Source: Flemingiibacterium sp045534235 (lineage in GTDB: Bacteria; Bacillota; Clostridia; Oscillospirales; CAG-272). From it: 12,708 bases of DNA. Position numbers and translations under genes: made by a program. Below are positions 6,809 through 12,708 of the stretch, in pieces. The notes beneath the pieces were generated by a model that did no database searches, had not been told where the DNA came from, and was given only the letters and a program-made list of their open reading frames with translations. Where the stretch lies: NCBI GenBank assembly GCA_045534235.1, contig JAZSJI010000027.1:1-12708 (forward strand), in the 5' to 3' direction. Position 1 is the first letter of the stretch. The number at the start of each line of letters is the position of its first letter.

Positions 6809-6814
6809 CTTCGT

Positions 6815-7933
6815 ATGAAAACGTTGAATATAATGCTGAAGCCGGCTTCATCGCTTTGCGATATGCGGTGCAAATACTGCTTTTACGCTGACGTGTCGGA
6901 CGCCCGACTGATAAAATCCTACGGCATTATGTCGGAGGACACCGCATCATCACTTATCGACACGCTCGGAGCGGAATTCGGCGCGAGCGACCGCGTGCAA
7001 ATAGCCTTTCAGGGCGGAGAGCCGACTCTTGCGGGACTTGACTTCTTTAAAAAATTCGTTGCCGCGGTAGGCAAAAAGATTCGCGCCACGGTATCGTATG
7101 CGCTCCAGACCAACGGATTACATATTGACGACGAGTGGTGCGCCTTTTTGAAGGAAAACAATTTTCTCGTCGGACTTTCGCTTGATCTTTTGCCGGATGC
7201 GCACGATTCGGCGAGGGTTGATGCAAGGCGAGAGGGAACGTATAAGCGAGTGGTTCGCGCAATGGAGCTGTTTAAGCGGTACGGTGTGGCTTTCAACGTG
7301 CTGTGTACGCTCACAAACGGCATCGCGCGATATCCGCAAAAGGTTTACTCGCAACTCGAGCGGCTCGGTGTAGACTACGTCCAGTTCACGCCGTGCCTTG
7401 CCGATCTCGACGGCACTCACTCCGATTTTGCGCTTACGCCGCATCGGTTTGCCTCGTTTTATACCGTACTTTTCGAGCTTTGGTATAACGATTATAAGGT
7501 GGGAAAGTATCGCAGTATAAAGCTTTTCGACGATATTGTGAATCAGATGATACTCGCGCGTCCGACTATGTGCGGTATGGACGGCAAGTGCCAGCCGCAG
7601 CTTGTTATCGAGGCGGACGGCAGTGCGTATCCATGCGATTTCTACTGCCTTGATGAGTATAGGCTCGGCAACATCACCGAGCAAAGTGTAAGCGAGCTTT
7701 TAAAATCGGATGGACTTACCGCGTTCTTAACGCGTACGCACGATGCGCCGAAGCTATGTGCCGATTGTCGCTACCGAGCCTTTTGCGGCGGCAACTGTAA
7801 GCGTATGCAAAGAGAGATTTGTTGTGCGCCCGACGGTGACTTTTGCGGATACAAGGATTTTCTTGAGAAATGCGGAGACAGGCTTTCGGCACTCGCAAGT
7901 GCGAGCATGAAGGCTTACAATAAAAAGCATTAA
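6815..7933 (+). CDS. Anaerobic sulfatase-maturating enzyme (radical SAM, SPASM)
   Basis: The 372-residue cytosolic radical-SAM enzyme oxidises the active-site cysteine (or serine) of a sulfatase to C-alpha-formylglycine. The radical-SAM cluster motif CxxxCxxC is CDMRCKYC, with Cys15, Cys19 and Cys22. The C-terminal SPASM domain supplies ligands for two auxiliary [4Fe-4S] clusters; visible cysteines include 253, 259, 274, 278, 315, 318, 324 and 328. YPCDFYC contains Asp275, matching the catalytic base of characterised anSMEs (Asp277 in the clostridial enzyme, recalled from family knowledge). Length agrees with anSMEs of about 370 residues. It lies 18 bases before a Cys-type sulfatase in the same operon, its obvious client. 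Related SPASM peptide-modifying enzymes are a less likely alternative because of that neighbour and the CDFY signature. Confidence 0.92.
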   Translation: MKTLNIMLKPASSLCDMRCKYCFYADVSDARLIKSYGIMSEDTASSLIDTLGAEFGASDRVQIAFQGGEPTLAGLDFFKKFVAAVGKKIRATVSYALQTNGLHIDDEWCAFLKENNFLVGLSLDLLPDAHDSARVDARREGTYKRVVRAMELFKRYGVAFNVLCTLTNGIARYPQKVYSQLERLGVDYVQFTPCLADLDGTHSDFALTPHRFASFYTVLFELWYNDYKVGKYRSIKLFDDIVNQMILARPTMCGMDGKCQPQLVIEADGSAYPCDFYCLDEYRLGNITEQSVSELLKSDGLTAFLTRTHDAPKLCADCRYRAFCGGNCKRMQREICCAPDGDFCGYKDFLEKCGDRLSALASASMKAYNKKH

Positions 7934-7951
7934 CAAAAGGGAGATTATATT

Positions 7952-9538
7952 ATGCCAAATCAAAAAAGAAGAAACGTGCTTTTCTTCATCTCCGACCAGC
8001 TTCGCGCGGATTTTTTGAACGCTTACGGCGGCGATTTCATACCAACGCCCAATATTGACGCACTCGCGGCAAACGGCGTCGTTTATGATAACGCTATCAC
8101 GGCGGCAACCGTATGCGGACCGGCGCGAATGTCGTTTCTGACGGGTGAATTCGTATCGGGACACGATGCGTGGACAAATCAGATAAGCGCAAGGGAAGGA
8201 ACAGTATTTTTGCCCGAGCGTCTCAACGATGCCGGATATATGACCGCTGCCGTCGGACAGTTTGACCACGAGCCGCTTGACGGAACGTTTGGTTATAAGT
8301 ACAAGACTATCGCTTGTATGGGCGGAGTGCACGACGATCACGAAAAGTGGCTCAAGGCAAGACATCCCGAGTGCACAAAATGGTGCGAGAAGGACGAAAA
8401 CGGCTACTTCAAATACGGGCAAGACGAGCATTTCGATGCTTGGAGCGCCGACCGCGCTATCGAATTCATCGAAACCTACACGAAGACGGGTAAGGCGCCG
8501 AACGGCGCGGCTCCCGAAAACGAAAATGCGCCGTTTTATCTTTACTGCGGATTTTTGTGGCCTCACGGTCCTGAGTATCCTCCCACTGAAGCAGCAGGAA
8601 CTGTCGACCCCAACAAGATTCCGCCCGTAAAATTCCAACCCCGTCCCGACGAGGATATACCCTCAGTGGAGCTTTACCGCCGCGCGTTCCTAAATCCTCC
8701 CGAGGCATGGAACGATCCCGATGCTTGGGCAGAGAATGTTAAGAAAAGACGAATCAAGTACGCAGAATGCGTTGTTGAGGTTGACAGACAGATCGGACGC
8801 GTGATCGAGGCGCTTAAGGATAACGGCATTTACGAGGACACGACGATCATATTGACCGCCGACCACGGAAGCCAGTGCGATGACTATTTAATGAGCACGA
8901 AGGGGCCGTGGCCGTACAGACATCAGCTCTTTATCCCGATGATCATATCAAACCACCCGGGACTTGAGCCCGGCTCGCGCTGCGATGCTCTTTGCGGCAA
9001 CCTCGACATCGGCGCGACGCTGCTTGACATCGCGGGTGATAAGAAGGTGTTCGGTGTTTCGCGCTCGATGATAGGACTCGCAAACGGAAGTGTGCAAGAG
9101 CGCGAGGTCAATATGAGCGAATTTTCCGACAGTCAAAAGACTATCGTTGACAAGCGTTACACGTTCTCCTACTATCCCTTCACCGGCAAGACGTGTTTGT
9201 TTGACAGAATCGCTGATCCCGACGAGAGCGTAAATTTGAGCGGCAGAAGCGAATATGCCGAGCTTGAGCGAAAGTTCCTTATGCACACGGTCGATTTTAT
9301 GATTCTCGCAAAGGGTATCAGAATTGAGGCTCACGATCTCGTGCCCGACGTTCAGGAGGGAATTGCGAAAAAGCATCCCGATTTCCTTGACAATCTTGAT
9401 ATTGCGTATCCTATCGCAAGTATGAATGAAATCGAGCATCTCAAGTGGCACGGTCTTGACACAAAGTATAACGAATTCTGCAAGACTCACCCCATCAAGG
9501 CGCACTATGGCGTGTACTTTACGGAAAAGAAAAAATAA
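7952..9538 (+). CDS. Formylglycine-dependent sulfatase (Cys-type, cytosolic)
   Basis: The 528-residue alkaline-phosphatase-superfamily hydrolase probably cleaves a sulfate ester (or a phosphonate/phosphate ester). The maturation motif CxPxR appears as CGPAR with Cys55, which the adjacent maturase would turn into formylglycine. The N-terminal metal site is SDQLRAD (Asp15, Gln16), the second metal site is TADHG (Asp304, His305), and KGPWPYRH (317-324) gives the sulfate-binding lysine and histidine region. PHGPEYPP and YAECVVEVDRQIGRVIEAL are further family hallmarks. Asp-Gln in place of the more common Asp-Asp is also seen in choline-sulfatase and phosphonate-monoester-hydrolase relatives. There is no signal peptide, so the enzyme is cytosolic and must act on imported small esters. 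The start ATG follows an AAGGGAG site, and the gap to the maturase gene is 18 bases. The substrate is unknown. Confidence 0.92.
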   Translation: MPNQKRRNVLFFISDQLRADFLNAYGGDFIPTPNIDALAANGVVYDNAITAATVCGPARMSFLTGEFVSGHDAWTNQISAREGTVFLPERLNDAGYMTAAVGQFDHEPLDGTFGYKYKTIACMGGVHDDHEKWLKARHPECTKWCEKDENGYFKYGQDEHFDAWSADRAIEFIETYTKTGKAPNGAAPENENAPFYLYCGFLWPHGPEYPPTEAAGTVDPNKIPPVKFQPRPDEDIPSVELYRRAFLNPPEAWNDPDAWAENVKKRRIKYAECVVEVDRQIGRVIEALKDNGIYEDTTIILTADHGSQCDDYLMSTKGPWPYRHQLFIPMIISNHPGLEPGSRCDALCGNLDIGATLLDIAGDKKVFGVSRSMIGLANGSVQEREVNMSEFSDSQKTIVDKRYTFSYYPFTGKTCLFDRIADPDESVNLSGRSEYAELERKFLMHTVDFMILAKGIRIEAHDLVPDVQEGIAKKHPDFLDNLDIAYPIASMNEIEHLKWHGLDTKYNEFCKTHPIKAHYGVYFTEKKK

Positions 9539-9544
9539 AACTTC

Positions 9545-9586
9545 GCCCTTGCACATTTAAAGCGTGTGCGAGGGCTTTTGCTTTTT
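9545..9586 (+). terminator. Terminator after the sulfatase operon
   Basis: An 11-bp stem (9545-9555 with 9565-9575, one T:G position) has a 9-base loop and is followed by TTTTGCTTTTT. It starts 6 bases after the sulfatase stop and closes the maturase-sulfatase operon. Confidence 0.85.
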
Positions 9587-9625
9587 AGAGTATAGGAGAA
9601 AATTTCAAAAAAATGCTGTTTTCTA

Positions 9626-9654
9626 TTGAAATAGTAGCGTTGTTGTGATATAAT
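9626..9654 (+). promoter_or_regulatory. Promoter of the GDPD-madLM operon
   Basis: TTGAAA (9626-9631), a 17-base spacer and TATAAT (9649-9654), with TGA before the -10 box (extended -10). ATTTCAA (9602-9608) and TTGAAAT (9626-9632) form a 7-bp inverted repeat that overlaps the -35 box and might be a regulator site. The predicted leader is about 27 bases. Confidence 0.75.
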
Positions 9655-9687
9655 GATACTAATGTCCATATACAGAAAGGTGATGTT

Positions 9688-10905
9688 ATGAATCAAGTTT
9701 GGTCTTTCGAGGATATTGCTGCTTTCGGCAAGGAAGTTGACGGCGTTCTCGAAATAAAAGACAGCTTTACGATAGACAAGCTGCACGACGGATCTATGCA
9801 GTGTGTCATAGTTTCCGCTATGGCGGCTTACAAGGGCGAGAAGGCACCGAAAATATACTTCGAGCTTTCCGATAAGGATCAGGACACCTCGCTGTGTCCG
9901 TACCACCTCGGTTGGATAAATCTCCTTCCGTACGATGCAAACAGACCTATCTATTCATCCCATCTTTACCGCATCGGTAAAAGGGAAGAATACGTCTTTC
10001 AGTCGTGGCGTGTTCCGCCGATGTTTTTACGTACGCTGAAGATCACTATGCGTGTGGAGATTCCCGAGGGAACTACGCTCTGTATTAAGACGTTCGGCGC
10101 GGAGTACAACTCTGCAACAAAGCCGTGGGACGGTGGGCTTCGCTTTAACGCGCACCTCGGATTTTGGGGACTTGCGCCTGAAAATACGATGCGCACCTTC
10201 GAGCTTGCGGCAGTATGCGGTTTCCCGGCGTGCATCGTTGTGCCGAAGGCTACCAAGGACGGCGTCCTCGTGTGCCTGCACGACGAAACTCTCACAAAAA
10301 CCGCTCGTGACGAGAACGGAAATCCGCCGAGCGAGGAGCTGTTCGTTTCCGAAATGACCTATGAGGAGCTTCTCAAATGGGATTTCGGTACGTACAGAAA
10401 CAAGGTCTTTAAGGGAACGAGAATACCGCTCCTTGAGGACTTCTTCGCGCTTTGCTCGCGCACGGGTATGCGCCCGATGTTCAGTACACACCCCGATATG
10501 TCTACCGAGGATTGGCTGCGTATAAAGGCGATGCTTAAAAAGTACGGCTTACTTAAGAGCTTCCACATCAAGAGCGGCGGACTCGATATCATCGAGCACG
10601 CATACTCCATCTTCGGCACAGAGATCGAGGGTTATACCTGGGACAAGAGTGCTATCGACGAGGAGCTTGTTAGGAAGTTCGACGCGCTCGGCATCGACAA
10701 GACAAAGTGCAGAGTCGGTATCGAGGTGCAGATGGGCAAGTACACGCCCGAGATCGCAAAGATGATAACCGACGCAGGCTATTTTGCCGCGGCGTGGGCT
10801 ATCAAGCGCAGAGATTTTGAGGAGTATGAGCGTCTTATCGAAATGGGTGTCACCGAGTTTACCGAGGACTACCACTGCTCGATGGGACTCAATTTCCAAG
10901 CATAA
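9688..10905 (+). CDS. GDPD-fold protein with degenerate active site
   Basis: The 405-residue protein has an N-terminal region of about 150 residues that I do not recognise (probably beta-rich) and a C-terminal glycerophosphodiester phosphodiesterase-like barrel (about 150-405). The barrel is recognisable from AHLGFWGLAPENT (155-167), TKDGVLVCLHDETLTKTA (189 onward), IPLLEDFF and the ending MGVTEFTEDYH. In active GDPDs the first motif is HRG, the second strand carries ExD, and a later strand reads xxIEIK. Here these are HLG (His156 kept, Arg replaced by Leu157), CIVVPKA (182-188, no acidic residue) and MFSTHPD. The second histidine (His198) remains. So the metal site looks lost while both histidines persist. 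It may bind a ligand, or use another chemistry. No signal peptide is visible. It is the first gene of an operon, 29 bases before madL, with AAAGGTGAT as ribosome site. Confidence 0.75.
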   Translation: MNQVWSFEDIAAFGKEVDGVLEIKDSFTIDKLHDGSMQCVIVSAMAAYKGEKAPKIYFELSDKDQDTSLCPYHLGWINLLPYDANRPIYSSHLYRIGKREEYVFQSWRVPPMFLRTLKITMRVEIPEGTTLCIKTFGAEYNSATKPWDGGLRFNAHLGFWGLAPENTMRTFELAAVCGFPACIVVPKATKDGVLVCLHDETLTKTARDENGNPPSEELFVSEMTYEELLKWDFGTYRNKVFKGTRIPLLEDFFALCSRTGMRPMFSTHPDMSTEDWLRIKAMLKKYGLLKSFHIKSGGLDIIEHAYSIFGTEIEGYTWDKSAIDEELVRKFDALGIDKTKCRVGIEVQMGKYTPEIAKMITDAGYFAAAWAIKRRDFEEYERLIEMGVTEFTEDYHCSMGLNFQA

Positions 10906-10934
10906 ATTATCACTTACAAGAAAGGCATTTCACT

Positions 10935-11312
10935 ATGATTTACGGTGTAGCAATACTTGCCCTTTGTATGTTTCTCGGAACAACATTCGGCAATATAATC
11001 GGTATTTTAACAGGCATCAATTCGGACGTCGGCGGTGTTGGCTTTGCGATGCTGCTTTTGCTCCTTATTACCAACTCCAAGTGGGTAAACAAGGTTCTTC
11101 CCGCTGGATATGAAAAGGGTATTCAGTTCTGGAGCGGTATGTTTATTCCCGTAATTATCGCGATGTCTGCGTCGCAGAACGTTTACGCGGCACTTTCGCG
11201 CGGCTGGCTTGCAGTCGTTGCAGGCATTGCGGTAGTTGTTGCGGCATTTGGACTGCTCGTTTTGCTTAACACTATTGCGGGCAAGCTTGAGAAGAAGAAG
11301 GAGGAAAAGTAA
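10935..11312 (+). CDS. madL: Malonate-type carrier, small subunit MadL
   Basis: The 125-residue membrane protein has about four hydrophobic segments (approximately 2-24, 31-46, 67-88 and 90-115) and a charged C-terminal tail (KLEKKKEEK). The N-terminal IYGVAILALCMFLGTTFGN and the DVGGVGFAMLLLLL segment match MadL, the small subunit of the two-component MadLM carrier first known from Malonomonas rubra, which takes up malonate probably with Na+. The start ATG follows AGAAAGG (10919-10925). It overlaps nothing and is separated from madM by one base, so the subunits are translationally linked. No malonate decarboxylase gene is in the window, so malonate as substrate is only a family-based guess. 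Confidence 0.85.
   Translation: MIYGVAILALCMFLGTTFGNIIGILTGINSDVGGVGFAMLLLLLITNSKWVNKVLPAGYEKGIQFWSGMFIPVIIAMSASQNVYAALSRGWLAVVAGIAVVVAAFGLLVLLNTIAGKLEKKKEEK
11300..11304 (+). promoter_or_regulatory. Ribosome binding site fixing the madM start
   Basis: GGAGG lies inside the last codons of madL, 9 bases before the ATG at 11314. It rules out the in-frame ATG at 11236, which would add 26 arginine-rich residues out of frame with madL and has no comparable site. Confidence 0.85.
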
Positions 11313-11313
11313 G

Positions 11314-12126
11314 ATGCAGGCTATTTTAGACGTTATCGTCGATTTCTTTGTGAATAACGGCTTCATCGCAGCTTTTATAATCGTCGGCGTGCTCTCGCTT
11401 ATCTCCGACCTACTCTCAAAAAAGGTGCTGAAGGGCAGAATTGCCGCATCTGCGATCGCTATTTTTCTTGGCCTTATCTTTGCTTACATAGCAGGTCTGG
11501 TTCTCTCAAACCCCGACAACGCGTGGCTTGCCAAGGACGGAGTTACCGAGTATAAGAAGGGACTTGCGGATATCGCACTGTTTTCCGGCGTTGGCTTCCT
11601 CGGAAGCTCGATGTTCCGCGATTTTACGATAGTTTCTACCGCATTCGGCGCAAAGATTTCCGAGATCAAAAAGTGCGGACTTGTAGCTATAATCGCGCTT
11701 TTCCTCGGCATCATCTCCTCGTACGTTGTAGGCGGCATCGTTGCGCTCGCTTTTGGACATACTGATGCAAAGGATATTGCCACGATCGGTGCAGGCTGTG
11801 TAACCTTCGTTGTAGGCCCCGTTACCGGCGAGGCACTCGGCGCAAGCGACACTGTTATTACGCTGTCCATCGCGGCAGGCGTTATCAAATCCGTTGCGGT
11901 AATGATAATGACGCCTATAGTTGCAAAATTCGTTGGTCTTAACACGCCTCGCGCGGCTATGATCTTCGGCGGACTTATGGGCACGACCAGCGGCACATCT
12001 GCTGGTCTTGCGGCGACCGATCCCTCGCTCGTGCCGTACGGCGCTATGACGGCCACGTTCTACACGGGACTTGGATGCCTCTTATGTCCTTCCGTGTTGT
12101 ACTTTATTACCGAGCTCATTTTGTAA
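11314..12126 (+). CDS. madM: Malonate-type carrier, large subunit MadM
   Basis: The 270-residue, highly hydrophobic protein is the large subunit of the MadLM transporter in the cytoplasmic membrane. Family signatures are GRIAASAIAIFLGLIFAYIAG near the N-terminus and GGLMGTTSGTSAGLAATDP (219-237) followed by LVPYGAMTATFYTGLGCLLCPSVLY at the C-terminus. Typical MadM proteins are about 250-270 residues, so it appears complete. The gene begins one base after the madL stop, and a terminator follows its own stop by 9 bases, closing the operon with the GDPD-fold gene. Substrate specificity is uncertain: malonate is the family prototype, but a different small dicarboxylate or anion is possible in this context. 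Confidence 0.87.
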   Translation: MQAILDVIVDFFVNNGFIAAFIIVGVLSLISDLLSKKVLKGRIAASAIAIFLGLIFAYIAGLVLSNPDNAWLAKDGVTEYKKGLADIALFSGVGFLGSSMFRDFTIVSTAFGAKISEIKKCGLVAIIALFLGIISSYVVGGIVALAFGHTDAKDIATIGAGCVTFVVGPVTGEALGASDTVITLSIAAGVIKSVAVMIMTPIVAKFVGLNTPRAAMIFGGLMGTTSGTSAGLAATDPSLVPYGAMTATFYTGLGCLLCPSVLYFITELIL

Positions 12127-12135
12127 AATTTAGTT

Positions 12136-12164
12136 AAGAGCCGACCCTATCGGTCGGCTCTTTT
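12136..12164 (+). terminator. Terminator after madM
   Basis: A perfect 11-bp stem (12136-12146 with 12152-12162) closes a 5-base loop and ends in TTTT (12161-12164). It separates the GDPD-madLM operon from the acetyltransferase gene. Confidence 0.88.
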
Positions 12165-12182
12165 GAAGCTATTGGAGTAGTT

Positions 12183-12671
12183 ATGATAAGAAAAGCAACC
12201 ATGTCCGACCACAGAGAGCTGATGCGAATTTATGCCGCGGCAAAGGCGTATATGCGCGAAAACGGCAATGCCACGCAGTGGCAGGGCGGATACCCATACC
12301 CCGAGCTTGTAAGCGCTGATATCGAGGCAGGGAATATGTACGTCCTATGTACCGACGACGGGCGCATCTCCGCGTGCTTTGGTATGTTCGAGGGCGACGA
12401 TCCAACGTACGCCTATATCGAGGGTGAGTGGGCGGATGGTACACCGTACGTCGCCGTACACCGCGTGGCATCCGACGGCAGCGAGAGGGGCGTATTCAGA
12501 CGCGTTTTCGAGTTTGTGAGCGCGAACCACGACCACATTCGCATAGACACGCACGCGGACAATAAGACGATGCAAAGAGCCGTTGAAGCGTGCGGATTTG
12601 TCCATCGCGGCACAATATACGTCGGTGACGGCTCGCCGCGTATGGCGTACGAGTGGTCGCGCAAAAAATAA
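12183..12671 (+). CDS. GNAT-family N-acetyltransferase
   Basis: The 162-residue cytosolic protein probably transfers an acetyl group from acetyl-CoA to an unknown amine. The fold is suggested by the N-terminal IRKATMSDHRELMRIY, by the core strand YVAVHRVASD (89-98) leading into helix SERGVFRRVFEFV, and by IDTHADNKTMQRAVEACGFVHRGTIYV (121-147), the usual GNAT ending (xDTHxxNxxMxxxxxxxGF). The acetyl-CoA pyrophosphate loop, normally Q/RxxGxG/A, is SERGVF and so only partly conserved. GGAG (12174-12177) precedes the ATG by 5 bases. Only 18 bases separate the gene from the madM terminator, and no convincing promoter is seen, so expression may depend on read-through. The substrate is not inferable. 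Confidence 0.83.
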   Translation: MIRKATMSDHRELMRIYAAAKAYMRENGNATQWQGGYPYPELVSADIEAGNMYVLCTDDGRISACFGMFEGDDPTYAYIEGEWADGTPYVAVHRVASDGSERGVFRRVFEFVSANHDHIRIDTHADNKTMQRAVEACGFVHRGTIYVGDGSPRMAYEWSRKK

Positions 12672-12677
12672 ATTTTG

Positions 12678-12701
12678 TTTTATGCGTATTTGCGCGTAAA
12701 A
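12678..12701 (+). other. Weak hairpin after the acetyltransferase gene
   Basis: A 9-bp stem (12678-12686 with 12693-12701, one T:G position) lies 6 bases after the stop codon. No T-run follows before the window ends, so a terminator role is doubtful. Confidence 0.3.
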
Positions 12702-12708
12702 TTGGAAC

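Noticed and set aside
7754..8638. Minus-strand open frame (294 codons) across the maturase-sulfatase junction
   Set aside because: It crosses two real co-directional genes and the gap between them, with no supporting signals.

Overview
The window looks like chromosomal DNA from an anaerobic Gram-positive bacterium, probably an uncultured member of the Clostridia. Supporting signs are strong AGGAGG-type ribosome sites, sigma-A-type promoters with 17-bp spacers and often an extended -10, an oxygen-sensitive radical-SAM sulfatase maturase, short intergenic regions with compact hairpin terminators, and roughly half GC. The taxonomic placement is inference. No rRNA, tRNA, CRISPR array, transposase or phage gene was seen. 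No gene-free stretch exceeds 300 bases; the longest is about 245 bases (149-393).

Layout. (1) 1-148: the 3' end of a ribose-5-phosphate isomerase B gene, followed by a long hairpin terminator. (2) 394-3000: a monocistronic P2-type calcium-pumping ATPase with its own promoter and terminator. (3) 3212-4198: a GMP synthase gene encoding only the ATP-pyrophosphatase and dimerisation part, with its own promoter and a perfect 18-bp palindrome in the leader. (4) 4262-4999 (minus strand): a divergent creatininase-family hydrolase, convergent with guaA across a shared hairpin and divergent from (5). (5) 5186-6661: a serine beta-lactamase-family hydrolase without a signal peptide. (6) 6815-9538: a two-gene operon of an anaerobic sulfatase-maturating enzyme and a Cys-type sulfatase. 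(7) 9688-12126: a three-gene operon of a GDPD-fold protein that has lost its usual active-site residues, followed by madL and madM, the two subunits of a malonate-type carrier. (8) 12183-12671: a GNAT acetyltransferase.

How the genes fit together. Two operons are functional units. The maturase converts the sulfatase's active-site cysteine to formylglycine, so the pair is self-sufficient. Their promoter carries two 17-bp direct repeats 22 bp apart that abut the -35 box, a layout like AraC-type activator sites. In the other operon, a MadLM carrier sits behind a degenerate GDPD-like protein with no malonate decarboxylase gene nearby. That combination is the best candidate here for an undescribed system. 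The remaining genes (rpiB, Ca2+ pump, guaA) are housekeeping, and the stand-alone guaA implies that a separate glutaminase subunit is encoded elsewhere.
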